Assembly (NCBI RefSeq): GCF_018205975.1
Contig: NZ_CP073577.1
Span: 2,356,001 to 2,420,000 of the forward strand
DNA: 64,000 nt
Source of the DNA: Erythrobacter sp. JK5
GTDB taxonomy: Bacteria > Pseudomonadota > Alphaproteobacteria > Sphingomonadales > Sphingomonadaceae
Reading direction: 5' to 3'
Shown: positions 55,038 through 64,000 of the stretch, piece by piece
Layout of the letters: the number at the start of each line of letters is the position of its first letter
Numbering within the stretch: position 1 is the first letter of the stretch
Notes under the pieces: generated by a model
Told to the model about the DNA's origin: nothing
The model's database searches: none
What the model saw: only the letters and a program-made list of their open reading frames with translations
Translations under genes and position numbers: made by a program

Positions 55038-56303
55038 TCAGTCGGCGGCGCATGCCTCGATCAGCACTCGGCCCGTTTCGATCGGCACTCCGCCCCGAAT
55101 TCCGGCGATCGGATTGCGCAACGAATACCAGTCGCGCCCCGGATCGGAATACAGCGCGATAAACGAAGCCTCGTACCCGGGCGCAATCTTGCCGCCCTTG
55201 CGATCTTCGCCGAACGCGATGCGGAAGCCGTTTTCGGTCGCGATCCGCAGCAATTCCGGTCCATCGAAGATTCCGGAGACGCGCATCAGGTCAAGCTCGT
55301 CGAGCGCATCGGCGCTGTAACGGTCGGAACCCGCGCCGATGGTCACGCCAGCCTCGCGCAGGAGCTTGAGGTTGTAGGCCTGCAATTCCTGCGCTTGGAG
55401 CAACGCATCGCCCGATGCACTGTTGAAGGCGATCGCCAGGGTCGGCACGACGGCTACGTTGTTCTTCGCTGCCAGAGCGGCGTCCTGCGGCGTGAGGCGG
55501 TACAGTTCCTCTTTCCCGCGTCGCGGCCCGGAATGGCCCGGCATGTGGACGATCGCGGCAACGCCCAGTTCGAAGGCAAGCCGCGCATCGTGCGCATATT
55601 CGACATGGATCATCGGCCGCAGGCCCAGCGTCTTGGCCTCGTCCACGGCCGCGCGAAAGCGCGCCTCGTCGAGCGAGTCGGTGCCGGGCGACGTGTGATC
55701 GTAAAGCATCATCTTGACGGCTTTCACGCCAGTCGCCGCCACCTGGCGGACCGCCTCGCGCGCTTCTTCGGGCGTGGCCGCCTCGTGGTAGGCGCGCCCT
55801 GGAAGCTCCTCGATCGCGATGTCGCGATAGATCCCGGCGCGCACCAACCCTTCGTAAAGCGGGCGCGGGTGTCCGCCCGGCCCGGTGATGCCGCCGCCGG
55901 TAAAGGCGACCTCGACCTGATCGGGTGCCAGCGGCAGCGCCCCGTCTTCGAGCAGGATGCTGTTGGGATTGAGTGCGAAATAGATCCCGCGATCGAGGAA
56001 ATCGCGATGCGCCGAATTGCCCGGCTTGGACACCTGATCGAGCGTGTGTGTGTGCACATCGACGATCGGCGGCATGACGTACATCCAGCTCGCCGGGATC
56101 CTCGGCGCGCCTTCGGGATGATCGGCGACGAACATTGCGCCATTTACCGAGACGTCGCGCTGTTCGAACCCTGCGCCGGTAAAGACGTTCGCGCCTTCGA
56201 GCGTGAACCGGCATGTCGCCGCCTCCTGCGCCTGAGCGGCGGGGCAACCGGCGAGCGCAGCAGTAGCAGCGACAAGGGCGAACGAGAGTGGGTGCTTGAT
56301 CAT
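55038..56303 (-). CDS. exported amidohydrolase family protein (lipoprotein)
   Basis: This 421-residue protein has a signal with lipobox LAGC. Metal ligands are in PPIVDVHTHTLDQ, the Lys for a carboxylated bridge may be in VKAVKMMLYDH, and further His in RPMIHVEYAHD and VHMPGHSG, with Asp in IGAGSDRYSAD. The typical C-terminal RKGGKIAPGYEASFIALYSDP closes the imidazolonepropionase-like fold. Substrate unknown. Confidence 0.85.
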   Translation of the reverse strand: MIKHPLSFALVAATAALAGCPAAQAQEAATCRFTLEGANVFTGAGFEQRDVSVNGAMFVADHPEGAPRIPASWMYVMPPIVDVHTHTLDQVSKPGNSAHRDFLDRGIYFALNPNSILLEDGALPLAPDQVEVAFTGGGITGPGGHPRPLYEGLVRAGIYRDIAIEELPGRAYHEAATPEEAREAVRQVAATGVKAVKMMLYDHTSPGTDSLDEARFRAAVDEAKTLGLRPMIHVEYAHDARLAFELGVAAIVHMPGHSGPRRGKEELYRLTPQDAALAAKNNVAVVPTLAIAFNSASGDALLQAQELQAYNLKLLREAGVTIGAGSDRYSADALDELDLMRVSGIFDGPELLRIATENGFRIAFGEDRKGGKIAPGYEASFIALYSDPGRDWYSLRNPIAGIRGGVPIETGRVLIEACAAD

Positions 56304-56382
56304 GCAACCTGTGTAACCCAGTCCGCACAGCCCCCACCGATTTGAGGCGAATGGCCCAATCGCGCGGCGAATGGACGCTGCG

Positions 56383-57237
56383 TCAAAGGCTGCGTTCGCG
56401 CAGCGCCCTGGCCCCGGACTTGCTCGCGGTGACGCTCCGCCCTTCTTCCAGATGCAGCACCATCCGCCCGCCGCCGCCCGGCTCTGCGCGGACGACCCGG
56501 TCGAGATTGACGATTGCCCCGCGATGCACGCGCACGAAACGTTCGGGCAACTCATCCTCCAATTGCCGCATCGTCTTGCGTACGGTCAGCACGCGTGTGC
56601 CGATGTCGATCTCGACGTAATCGTCGGCGGAGGTGACCAGCAGGATGTCTTCGATCGAGAGGGAAACGAGTTCCTCGCCATCGCGCACCAGCAGGCTGGA
56701 TGCGCGGACGACCGGAGCGGCTTCACGCCGTGGCTCGGAATTGGCGGTCGATGGACGCCGCCGCGTCGCATAGACCAACGCTGCGAGCGCCCCATAGACT
56801 GCAAAGCCCTGAAAATACTGCCACAGGAACGCCGGCCCCTGAAACGGCTCGATCAGCGCGCCGGTCAGCAGCGATCCGTCGCGCCAGCCGAGCAGCGAGA
56901 TGTCGATAATGTACCATCCGAAGGAAAATACCGGCGCCAATGCAACATGCGCGCCCGCCTGCACGATCACACGCTGCGTCAGGACGAACCGCGTCAGCAT
57001 GATGGCGAACAGCAATCCGGTCAGCCAGCTCGATCCGGTATTGATCAGCGCGCTCGCAAGCGCATCGTCGACGCTCGACGCGCGTCGCGCCATGAACAGC
57101 CAGAAATAGCCAAGCGCGATGATGATGTGCCCTGCGGTCCACGCCGCCCAGAAGGCATGGCGGACCAGCCACGCTTCGAGCGCGGCGAGCGTCAATCCGT
57201 CAGTCTGGGCTTCGGTTTTCCCGGCGCGGGTCGCCAT
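56383..57237 (-). CDS. membrane-anchored LytTR DNA-binding regulator
   Basis: This is a 284-residue protein. Four predicted membrane helices are in the first 160 residues (for example GHIIIALGYFWLFMA and LTGLLFAIMLTRFVL), followed by a LytTR domain: IEDILLVTSADDYVEIDIG, RKTMRQLEDELP and RFVRVHRGAIVNLDRV. There is no receiver domain, so the membrane part probably senses the signal. AGGAGG precedes ATG 57237. Confidence 0.85.
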   Translation of the reverse strand: MATRAGKTEAQTDGLTLAALEAWLVRHAFWAAWTAGHIIIALGYFWLFMARRASSVDDALASALINTGSSWLTGLLFAIMLTRFVLTQRVIVQAGAHVALAPVFSFGWYIIDISLLGWRDGSLLTGALIEPFQGPAFLWQYFQGFAVYGALAALVYATRRRPSTANSEPRREAAPVVRASSLLVRDGEELVSLSIEDILLVTSADDYVEIDIGTRVLTVRKTMRQLEDELPERFVRVHRGAIVNLDRVVRAEPGGGGRMVLHLEEGRSVTASKSGARALRERSL

Positions 57238-57302
57238 GGTGAGACCTCCTGCAAGCACGCTGCCTACCAGCTACGCAAGACCATGCGAGGGGGTTTCAGC
57301 CA

Positions 57303-58910
57303 TCACATCCTGAACACACCGAACGCGGGCCGCTCGGCAATCGGCGCTTCGAGCGTTGCCGCGAACGCCAACCCCAGCACATCCCTCGTCTGCACCGGGT
57401 CGATCACGCCGTCATCCCACAGCCGCGCGGTGGCGTAGTAGGGGTTGCCCTCGTCTTCGTATTTCTGGCGGATCGGGGCCTTGAACGCCTCGACCTCTTC
57501 CTCGGTCCAGCTGTCGGCATCGCGGTGGACGGTTGCGAGCACCGATGCCGCCTGTTCGCCGCCCATCACGCTGATGCGCGCATTGGGCCAGGTGAACAGG
57601 AAGCGCGGGGAATAGGCGCGGCCCGCCATGCCGTAATTGCCCGCGCCGAAGCTGCCGCCGATCACCACGGTGATTTTGGGCACAGTCGCGGTGGCGACGG
57701 CGGTAACGAGCTTTGCGCCATGCTTGGCGATGCCCTCGGCCTCGTATTTCCCGCCGACCATGAAGCCGGAGATATTCTGGAGGAACAGCAGCGGGATGCG
57801 CCGCTGGCACGCAAGCTCAATGAAGTGCGCGCCCTTGCGCGCGCTTTCGGAAAACAGCACGCCGTTATTGGCGAGGATCGCGACCGGCATCCCCCAGATG
57901 TGCGCGAAGCCGCAGATGAGGGTCGAGCCGTAATGGTGCTTGAACTCGTGGAACTCGCTGCCGTCGACCAGACGCGCGATGATCTCCTTCACGTCATAGG
58001 GCGCGCGGACATCCTCGGGGACGATGGCGTAAAGGTCCTCGGCATCGAATTTGGGCGGGCGCGGGTCCTTCAGCGCGATGTCCTTGGCCGCGCCGGTGTT
58101 CGCACCCAGCTGGCTGACAATGTCGCGCACGATGGTGAGCGCGTGTTCGTCATTCTCGGCGAGGTGATCGACCACGCCCGACTTCTTCGCATGGAGGTCG
58201 CCGCCGCCCAGATCCTCGGCGCTGATCTCCTCGCCCGTCGCGGCCTTCACCAGCGGCGGTCCGGCGAGGAAGATCGTGCCCTGGTTGCGCACGATCACGG
58301 TCTCGTCGGACATGGCGGGCACGTAGGCCCCGCCCGCGGTGCAGCTGCCCATCACGCAGGCGATTTGCGGGATACCGAGCGCGGACATGTTGGCCTGATT
58401 GAAGAAGATGCGCCCGAAGTGGTCGCGGTCGGGAAAGACCTCGGCCTGATGCGGCAGGTTCGCCCCGCCGCTGTCGACCAGATAGATGCACGGCAGCCGG
58501 TTCTCCTGCGCGATTTCCTGTGCGCGCAGGTGCTTCTTGACCGTCATCGGGTAATAGGTGCCGCCCTTCACGGTGGCATCGTTGCACACGATCATCACCT
58601 GTCGGCCCGACACGCGCCCGATGCCGCAGATCAGCGAAGCACCGTTGATATCGCCTTCGTACATGCCGTTTGCGGCCAGCTGACCGATTTCGAGGAAGGG
58701 CGAGCCCGGATCGAGCAGCCGTTCGACCCGCTCGCGGGGCAGCAGCTTGCCGCGCGAGGTGTGCCGCTCGCGCGATCGCTCGGGACCGCCCAAGGCCGCC
58801 TCGGCGACGGTCGCACGCAGATCATCGGCCAGCGCCTTGTTATGCGCAAACCGCGCCTTGGCGTCTGGCGCTTCGCGGTCGAGCGAGGAGGTGAGGGTGG
58901 GTGCGGTCAT
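57303..58910 (-). CDS. mccB: methylcrotonoyl-CoA carboxylase, carboxyltransferase (beta) subunit
   Basis: This 535-residue biotin-dependent carboxyltransferase of leucine degradation has [60 protein letters not shown] and the C-terminal [20 protein letters not shown], characteristic of MCC beta. The start ATG overlaps the stop of the upstream inserted gene (ATGA) and has no Shine-Dalgarno sequence of its own. Its first 43 residues are duplicated at 59467-59619. The biotin-carrying alpha subunit is not in the window. Confidence 0.93.
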   Translation of the reverse strand: MTAPTLTSSLDREAPDAKARFAHNKALADDLRATVAEAALGGPERSRERHTSRGKLLPRERVERLLDPGSPFLEIGQLAANGMYEGDINGASLICGIGRVSGRQVMIVCNDATVKGGTYYPMTVKKHLRAQEIAQENRLPCIYLVDSGGANLPHQAEVFPDRDHFGRIFFNQANMSALGIPQIACVMGSCTAGGAYVPAMSDETVIVRNQGTIFLAGPPLVKAATGEEISAEDLGGGDLHAKKSGVVDHLAENDEHALTIVRDIVSQLGANTGAAKDIALKDPRPPKFDAEDLYAIVPEDVRAPYDVKEIIARLVDGSEFHEFKHHYGSTLICGFAHIWGMPVAILANNGVLFSESARKGAHFIELACQRRIPLLFLQNISGFMVGGKYEAEGIAKHGAKLVTAVATATVPKITVVIGGSFGAGNYGMAGRAYSPRFLFTWPNARISVMGGEQAASVLATVHRDADSWTEEEVEAFKAPIRQKYEDEGNPYYATARLWDDGVIDPVQTRDVLGLAFAATLEAPIAERPAFGVFRM

Positions 58911-59470
58911 TCGAAGTACTCGCGATCAAAGTTCAAGACCGTCTCTCCCGGATCACGTTCATATGTTTCTCCGCGATCAAGGCTCGGTTTCGTCTGGATG
59001 TAGAACCTTGTATCCAGCGCCTTCAGCACGTCCAATCCTCCACGCAGTCCGCTGGAGTAACGCAGAGTCAGTTTCGCACATACTTGAGACAGCGAGCCTT
59101 CGGCAGCGTGCTGATCCACAATGACGAATCGTTGGGAAACGTAGGGCGTTTGATCGTCTTCGTTGCTCTCGCATTCGTCTATTGCGACTTCCTCGAACAG
59201 CAAATCGACAGAGCCGATGACATAGACCCCGGATATCATGGTCTCTTCACCAAGGCTGGTCAGATCATAGGCGCGCGGGCTGGCGGAGAGATCTTCGGCA
59301 CCCGGCACCAGATCGCGGACCGAGGCGGGCAATGGGGGAAATTCCCCGCAGATGCGTCCAGCGCAGAGATCGAGCGTGCCGCCTGGCGGTTCGATAACAG
59401 CCCCGGAGTCTGGGTATGGCGTGCCTGAGGCCAGCGAGAAGCCCAGCAGTGCCGAGATAGCCAGCCTCAT
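58907..59470 (-). CDS. exported protein of unknown function, inserted in the leucine operon
   Basis: This 187-residue protein has a short signal peptide ([16 protein letters not shown]). The mature part has Cys pairs ([26 protein letters not shown]) and no recognised domain. GC is lower than in the flanking genes. Its start overlaps the stop of the mccB fragment and its end overlaps the mccB start, both as ATGA. It appears to have entered the operon along with a duplication of the mccB 5' end. Confidence 0.7.
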   Translation of the reverse strand: MRLAISALLGFSLASGTPYPDSGAVIEPPGGTLDLCAGRICGEFPPLPASVRDLVPGAEDLSASPRAYDLTSLGEETMISGVYVIGSVDLLFEEVAIDECESNEDDQTPYVSQRFVIVDQHAAEGSLSQVCAKLTLRYSSGLRGGLDVLKALDTRFYIQTKPSLDRGETYERDPGETVLNFDREYFE

Positions 59471-59619
59471 CCCGACGCCCCGATCAGCTCGGAACCGCCA
59501 CGGGCAGCTTCTGCGACGGTCGCGCGCAACTCTTCGCCCAGCGGCCTGTTATGCGCAAACCGGGCCCTGGTGTCTGGCGCTTCGCGGTCGGGTTTCGATG
59601 GCAGAACCGGTGCGGACAT
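59467..59619 (-). pseudogene. duplicated 5' fragment of mccB (50 codons)
   Basis: The fragment starts MSAPVLPSKPDREAPDTRAR and continues [19 protein letters not shown], matching the mccB N-terminus ([20 protein letters not shown], then [12 protein letters not shown]). It then ends with a stop after SELIGASG. It has a good AGGAGAG ribosome-binding site, which the full mccB lacks. DNA identity is high over about 100 bases. This is the probable original mccB start, cut off by the insertion. Confidence 0.8.
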
Positions 59620-59686
59620 GGTCTCTCCTTGACGCTGCCCTAACCGCGTTGCCACGCAAGGCCAAGATCGCACAGTCACGCGCGTT

Positions 59687-60481
59687 TCAAAACACCGGTG
59701 CGCCTTCGAGAATCGCAATATGCCCGGGCGCGAACCATCGCTCGCGCATCCACTGCGAGGCGGCGGTGCGAATCTTGCCCGGATAGTCTTCGGTGTCCGG
59801 GATCAGCACAGGCAGATCGAACCCGCGCACTGTCTCCAGCACGCCCGCCCAGTCGAACCTGCACCCGCTCGCCGCGGCGTGGCGCGCTATCTCGAGTTCC
59901 TGACCCCAGAAATAGATCGCCGAGGCCCCGACCTTGTCCTGCATCCGGTGCACATCGGGAAGGCGATCCTCGCCCACCAAGGGCAGCCAGATATCCGGCA
60001 TCAGCAGGTCGACCGGCGCATCGGGCACCCAGTCGAAAGCATCGCTCTCGACGATCTCGACCTTGCTGCCGACACCGCCGGGCAGCCGCGCAAACAGATC
60101 GAGTTCGGCGTGCATGGCGATGATGTCCGGATCGCGCTCGACGATGGTCACGCGGTCCACTTCGTCGCGCAATGCCGTCTCCGCCGCCACCCAGCCCATG
60201 CCGAGCCCCATCACCGCCACGTGCCCGCGCGCGGCTTCGACCCCGAGAATCTGGCTCTCGAATTCGACCGGCGTCAACGACATCCAGGTATCTTCGCCGC
60301 GCGTGAGGATCACGATATCCTGCGCCAGAAGTACCCCGCTCCAGTAGCCGCGGCACGGCGCGGATTCGATGATCCGCAATTCCCATCCTGCGTTGCGCAT
60401 CGGGCGATAGAGTTCGCGCAAGGGGCCGATGTCGAACAGGTCTAGCCCCATCTCCTCGGCAAGACCTGGCTGATCCGGCAT
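59687..60481 (-). CDS. spermidine-synthase-like / class I SAM methyltransferase fold protein
   Basis: This 264-residue protein has a nucleotide-binding region HVAVMGLGMGWVAAETAL near residue 85 and an acidic strand end IVERDPDIIAMH. A WMSLTPVEFESQ segment precedes it. It resembles methyltransferase or spermidine-synthase-like folds but lacks a clear catalytic motif. It lies six bases after ivd, in the leucine operon; role unknown. Confidence 0.65.
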   Translation of the reverse strand: MPDQPGLAEEMGLDLFDIGPLRELYRPMRNAGWELRIIESAPCRGYWSGVLLAQDIVILTRGEDTWMSLTPVEFESQILGVEAARGHVAVMGLGMGWVAAETALRDEVDRVTIVERDPDIIAMHAELDLFARLPGGVGSKVEIVESDAFDWVPDAPVDLLMPDIWLPLVGEDRLPDVHRMQDKVGASAIYFWGQELEIARHAAASGCRFDWAGVLETVRGFDLPVLIPDTEDYPGKIRTAASQWMRERWFAPGHIAILEGAPVF

Positions 60482-60487
60482 CGCGGC

Positions 60488-61657
60488 CTAGCCCGCCGCC
60501 CCGATCAATTCGCGGCCGATCAGCATACGGCGGATCTCGTTCGTCCCCGCGCCGATATCGAGCAGCTTGGCGTCGCGCATGTAGCGTTCGACCGGCCAAT
60601 CGAGCGTGTAGCCTGCGCCGCCCAGCGCCTGCACGCTTTCGGCAGCCACCCGGAACGCGTTCTCGCTCGCCAGCAGGATGCAGCCCGCCGCATCGAAGCG
60701 CGTCGTCTGTCCGGCATCGCAGGCCTTCGCCACCGCATAGGTGTAGGCGCGCGCCGATTGCAGCGCGACATACATGTCGGCGACCTTGGCCTGCATCAGC
60801 TGGAAGCTGCCGATCGGTTTGCCGAACTGCTTGCGCTCGCGCAGGTAAGGGATGACCGTGTCGAGGCATGCCTGCATGATGCCGAGCTGCAATCCGGCGA
60901 GCACCACGCGCTCGTAATCGAGCCCGCTCATCAACACACCGACGCCGCCATTGACCGGGCCCATGATGCGGTCCTCGGGAATGTGGCAATCGTCGAACAC
61001 CAGCTCCGCCGTGGGCGAGCCGCGCATGCCGACCTTCTCGATCTTCTGGCCGATCGAGAAACCTTCGTCGCCTTTCTCGATCAGGAAGGCGGTGATCCCG
61101 CGCGAACCCGCGCTGCCATCGGTCTTGGCATAGACCACCAGCGTATCGGCATAGGTGGCGTTGGTGATCCAGAACTTGGTGCCGTTGAGCACGTATCCGC
61201 CTTGCACGGCCTCGGCCTTGAGTTTCATCGATACGACGTCGGAACCGGCGGAGGCCTCGGACATCGCCAGCGAGCCGACATGCTCGCCCGAGATCAGGCC
61301 CGGCAGGTATTTCGCCTTCTGCTCCTCGTTCCCCCAGCGGCGAATCTGGTTGATGCACAGGTTCGAATGCGCGCCGTAGGACAGGCCGAGCGAAGCGCTC
61401 GCGCGGCTGACTTCCTCGACCGCGATCACGTGTTCGAGATAGCCGAGCCCCAGCCCGCCATCCGCCTCGTCCACAGTAATCCCGTGCAGGCCCAGCTCAC
61501 CCATCTGCGCCCACAATTCGGCTTGCGGAAAATAGTCTTCGCGGTCGATCTTCTCGGCCATCGGCGCGATCTGTTCGTCGGCGAAGCGGCCGATGCTGTC
61601 GCGGATCATCTCGGCGCTTTCGCCCAGCTGGAAATCGAAATCGGGGGTGGCGCGCAT
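60488..61657 (-). CDS. ivd: isovaleryl-CoA dehydrogenase
   Basis: This is a 389-residue acyl-CoA dehydrogenase. Signature SLAMSEASAGSDVVSMKLKA and the FAD-binding WITNATYADTLVVYAKT are present, with the catalytic Glu region in LDYERVVLAGL and the C-terminal YTLDWPVERYMRDAKLLDIGAGTNEI. The Glu at LDYERVVLAG is in the isovaleryl-CoA dehydrogenase position, supporting leucine catabolism together with downstream mccB. Confidence 0.9.
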   Translation of the reverse strand: MRATPDFDFQLGESAEMIRDSIGRFADEQIAPMAEKIDREDYFPQAELWAQMGELGLHGITVDEADGGLGLGYLEHVIAVEEVSRASASLGLSYGAHSNLCINQIRRWGNEEQKAKYLPGLISGEHVGSLAMSEASAGSDVVSMKLKAEAVQGGYVLNGTKFWITNATYADTLVVYAKTDGSAGSRGITAFLIEKGDEGFSIGQKIEKVGMRGSPTAELVFDDCHIPEDRIMGPVNGGVGVLMSGLDYERVVLAGLQLGIMQACLDTVIPYLRERKQFGKPIGSFQLMQAKVADMYVALQSARAYTYAVAKACDAGQTTRFDAAGCILLASENAFRVAAESVQALGGAGYTLDWPVERYMRDAKLLDIGAGTNEIRRMLIGRELIGAAG

Positions 61658-61805
61658 GGTGCTTGTGTGCCTTTCTGTTCTCTGTCGCGCCCATATCAGC
61701 GAAGGGCCTTTACGCAAACCGGCCACGTCAGGGCGGCAGAGGCCGGTCGATGCATTTGTCACCTGCCCTGTTTCCTGTATTGGCAATGGCGAGGGGAGCC
61801 TGAAA

Positions 61806-63317
61806 GTGACGTTGTTCGAGCAAAAGCCATGGCCTGTAGAAGCGCCCCCGGCTCAGGAATATTGCGATGAGGAACAACGACTTCGCGTTCTGTCGAGCTT
61901 CGGGTTCGCCTCGCTCGGCAGCGATCCCGAGCTCGATCGGATAACGCGCTTCGCGGCGCGGCTCTGCAATGCGGAATCGGCCGCGGTGAGCCTGGTCGAA
62001 TCCGAACGCCAGGTGTTCCTCGCGCGCGAGCGGATCGAACTGACGGAAACCCCGCGTTCGACCAGTTTCTGCGCGCACACGATGCTCGGGTCGGAGATCC
62101 TCGAAGTGCTCGATGCGACCGACGACGATCGGTTTTCGGGCTTTGCGATGGTCACCGGCGAAGCGCACCTGCGCTATTACGCGGGCGTCCCGCTGATCTC
62201 GTCCGAGGGCGCGCCGCTGGGAGCGCTGTGCGTGCTCGACACCGAGCCGCGCAGCACTGGCCTGTCCGAGGTGCAGATCGAAGGGCTGATCACCCTCGCC
62301 GAGGCCGTCAGGCGACGGATCGAGACCCATCGCTATGCCAACCGCGCGTCGGAAGAAATACAGGCCAGCGCCGAACGGCTGCAATTCATGCTCGACAGCG
62401 TGCCCGATATCGCCTGGTCGGCGGCTCCCGGCCCGACATGGGATTATTTCAACGCCCGTTTCGGCGAAGTGACGGGAAAATCGGCGCTGCACGGAATCGA
62501 CGACTGGCGCGAAGTCATCCACCCGGAAGATTTCGAGGCTTCGCTGGTCAAGTTCTCGCACGCGCTCGAAACTGCCTCCCCGTTCGAGGACGAATGGCGG
62601 CTGAAACAGGCCGACGGCAGCTATCGCTGGATCATTTCCCGTGCCGTTCCCTCCAGCAACGATCCCGCGACGGCGCGATGGTTCGGCACGCTGACCGATA
62701 TCGACGACCGCTACCGCATCTCGCAGGAGCGCGAATTGCTGGCGGGGGAGCTGGCGCACCGGATCAAGAATATCTTCGCCGTCATCAGCGGCCTGATATC
62801 GATGACGGCAAGGGGCGACGCGAGCCTCCAGACCTATGCCGGCAAGCTGACGGATACCGTCCGCGCCCTGTCGCAGGCGCAGGAGGCCGCGCTCAAGACC
62901 GGATCGAATTCGGGCGGCAACCTGCGCGAATTGCTCGCGATCCTCACGGCTCCCTATGGCTCCGCCGTCACCGATTCGGTGCGGATCGACGGGGACGCGG
63001 TGACATTCGGTTCGCGCTCGGCCACCCCGCTGGCTCTGGTGTTTCACGAGCTGGCCACCAATTCCGCCAAATACGGCGCACTCAGCACCCCCGAAGGAAC
63101 GGTCGACATCGCCATCTCGCGCGGCGAGGAAGACGTCAGGATCGACTGGCGCGAAAGTGGCGGCCCGCCCGCGGTCGCGCCCGAACAGACCGGCTTCGGA
63201 TCGCGCCTGGTCACGCTCGCGATCGGCAACCAGCTGGGCGGGAACATGGTGCAGAACTGGCACGCAGAGGGGCTTCACGCCGAAATCACCCTGTCGCTGG
63301 AGCGGCTGGCCCAGTGA
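61806..63317 (+). CDS. GAF-PAS sensor histidine kinase (HWE/HisKA_2 type)
   Basis: This is a 503-residue protein. The GAF domain (about 20-165) has STSFCAHTML and YYAGVPLISSEGAPLGALCV. The PAS domain (about 195-320) has LDSVPDIAWSAAPG and ADGSYRWIISR. The kinase H-box ELAHRIKNIFAVISGL, then VFHELATNSAKYGALS, is of the HisKA_2/HWE class, with G1/G2 GFGSRLV. It is soluble with no membrane helix. GTG 61806 with GGGGAG upstream. No response regulator is adjacent; general-stress-type signalling is possible. Confidence 0.88.
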   Translation: MTLFEQKPWPVEAPPAQEYCDEEQRLRVLSSFGFASLGSDPELDRITRFAARLCNAESAAVSLVESERQVFLARERIELTETPRSTSFCAHTMLGSEILEVLDATDDDRFSGFAMVTGEAHLRYYAGVPLISSEGAPLGALCVLDTEPRSTGLSEVQIEGLITLAEAVRRRIETHRYANRASEEIQASAERLQFMLDSVPDIAWSAAPGPTWDYFNARFGEVTGKSALHGIDDWREVIHPEDFEASLVKFSHALETASPFEDEWRLKQADGSYRWIISRAVPSSNDPATARWFGTLTDIDDRYRISQERELLAGELAHRIKNIFAVISGLISMTARGDASLQTYAGKLTDTVRALSQAQEAALKTGSNSGGNLRELLAILTAPYGSAVTDSVRIDGDAVTFGSRSATPLALVFHELATNSAKYGALSTPEGTVDIAISRGEEDVRIDWRESGGPPAVAPEQTGFGSRLVTLAIGNQLGGNMVQNWHAEGLHAEITLSLERLAQ

Positions 63318-63354
63318 CTGTTCCGTGGCCATGTGACCGCGGTTCGCAGTGCCG

Positions 63355-64000
63355 ATGACCACTCCGCCCGACGATTCCGGCACGCTTCTGCGGTTCGAGC
63401 AGGTCACCCGCCGGTTCGGCGACGTGGTGGCGCTGAACGGCGTAGACTGCACCATCGCAGCGGGCAGCTTCGTGGCGCTGGTCGGCGCATCGGGTTCGGG
63501 CAAGTCGACCCTGCTCAAGATGGTCAACACCTTGATCTACCCGAGCGAGGGGCGCGTGCTGTTTGCGGGCGAGGATGTCGCCGATCTCAATCCGTCGCGG
63601 CTGCGGCGGCGGGTCGGATACGTGTTTCAGGGAATCGGCCTGTTTCCGCATTTTGCGGTGGGGGAGAATATTGCGATCGGCCCGCGGCTCCACGGCGAAA
63701 AACTGCCGCAGCACCGCATCGCCGAGCTGCTCGATCTGGTCGAGCTCGATCCCGAGATGGCGAGCCGGATGCCCGATGAGCTTTCGGGCGGTCAGCGCCA
63801 GCGGGTCGGGGTGGCGCGCGCGCTCGCGGGCGAACCCGAACTGCTGCTGATGGACGAACCGTTCGGCGCGCTCGATCCGATCACCCGCAACGCGCTGGGC
63901 GAGAAGGTCCGCGAGCTGCACGAGCGGCTCGGCCTGACGACCGTGATGGTCACCCACGACATGGCCGAAGCCTTGCTGCTCGCCGACCGGGTGCTGGTGC
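63355..64000 (+). CDS. osmolyte/glycine-betaine-type ABC transporter ATPase (partial)
   Basis: The first 215 residues are visible; the gene runs off the right edge. Walker A is GASGSGKSTLLKMVNTL (the MVN after the P-loop is typical of OpuA/OpuC/ProV ATPases), Q-loop FQGIGLFPH, signature LSGGQRQRVGVARAL, Walker B LLLMDEPFGALD and H-loop TVMVTHDMAEA. Permease and binding-protein genes are expected downstream. Confidence 0.85.
   Translation, partial: MTTPPDDSGTLLRFEQVTRRFGDVVALNGVDCTIAAGSFVALVGASGSGKSTLLKMVNTLIYPSEGRVLFAGEDVADLNPSRLRRRVGYVFQGIGLFPHFAVGENIAIGPRLHGEKLPQHRIAELLDLVELDPEMASRMPDELSGGQRQRVGVARALAGEPELLLMDEPFGALDPITRNALGEKVRELHERLGLTTVMVTHDMAEALLLADRVLV

Overview
The window is a high-GC (about 65%) bacterial chromosome segment with densely packed genes and short gaps. 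The gene families point to an alphaproteobacterium of the Sphingomonadales, most likely Erythrobacteraceae. These include UrcA, DUF4402, DUF2282, DUF465 and YggT families, a PutA without an N-terminal ribbon-helix-helix domain, an HWE/HisKA_2-type sensor kinase, many TraB/TonB-type envelope proteins and GANTC-rich promoters. The taxonomic call is inferred from protein families, since no rRNA gene is present. There is one tRNA (Gly-GCC) and no CRISPR array, prophage, integrase or transposase.

Layout. Positions 1-8.9 kb hold a SAM methyltransferase divergent from putA (proline catabolism) around an 18-bp perfect palindrome, a secreted papain-fold-like protein, a GNAT enzyme, dcd, a flavodoxin-reductase-like gene carrying a frameshift, and a saccharopine-dehydrogenase-like enzyme behind repeated operator-like sequences. 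From 8.9 to 21.8 kb come a metal-type TonB receptor with a candidate Zur box, tRNA-Gly, ybbN plus a Lon-substrate-domain gene, a TetR regulator, marC, folD, yggT, argB, a DUF2282 lipoprotein, an SNase-like protein and several small envelope genes. From 21.8 to 23.9 kb is a lower-GC restriction-modification island: an m5C methyltransferase and a NotI-type endonuclease. From 23.9 to 28.9 kb are nrdB and nrdA, separated by small membrane proteins and a PilZ protein; both nrd upstream regions are packed with GANTC (CcrM-type) sites. From 28.9 to 35.9 kb lie an HD-domain protein, an alpha/beta hydrolase, TonB-like and TraB-like proteins, a lipoprotein, nadB and an ABC ATPase. From 36 to 38.7 kb is a cluster of three DUF4402 exported proteins. 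From 38.9 to 45.2 kb are a nitronate monooxygenase, two adjacent HhH-GPD DNA glycosylases, a YdjM-like membrane protein, YceI, a ribbon-helix-helix/zeta-kinase toxin-antitoxin pair and guaA. From 45.4 to 54.2 kb are urcA, a 27-residue hydrophobic microprotein, an acyl-CoA synthetase, a PIG-L deacetylase, gyrB, an AI-2E-type transporter, an M50-type protease and a frameshifted TetR gene. From 54.3 to 64 kb are an acyltransferase, an amidohydrolase, a LytTR membrane regulator, a leucine-catabolic operon (ivd to mccB) with an internal duplication and inserted gene, a GAF-PAS histidine kinase, and the start of a betaine/osmolyte-type ABC ATPase.

The most notable signals are: (1) GANTC clusters upstream of both ribonucleotide reductase genes; (2) a duplicated mccB 5' end flanking an inserted lower-GC gene, all joined by ATGA overlaps; (3) a NotI-type restriction-modification island; (4) a zeta kinase paired with a ribbon-helix-helix antitoxin; (5) DUF4402 proteins ending in a pilin-like penultimate tyrosine; (6) four one-base deficits, all in G/C homopolymers, which break three genes and look like a systematic sequencing artefact.
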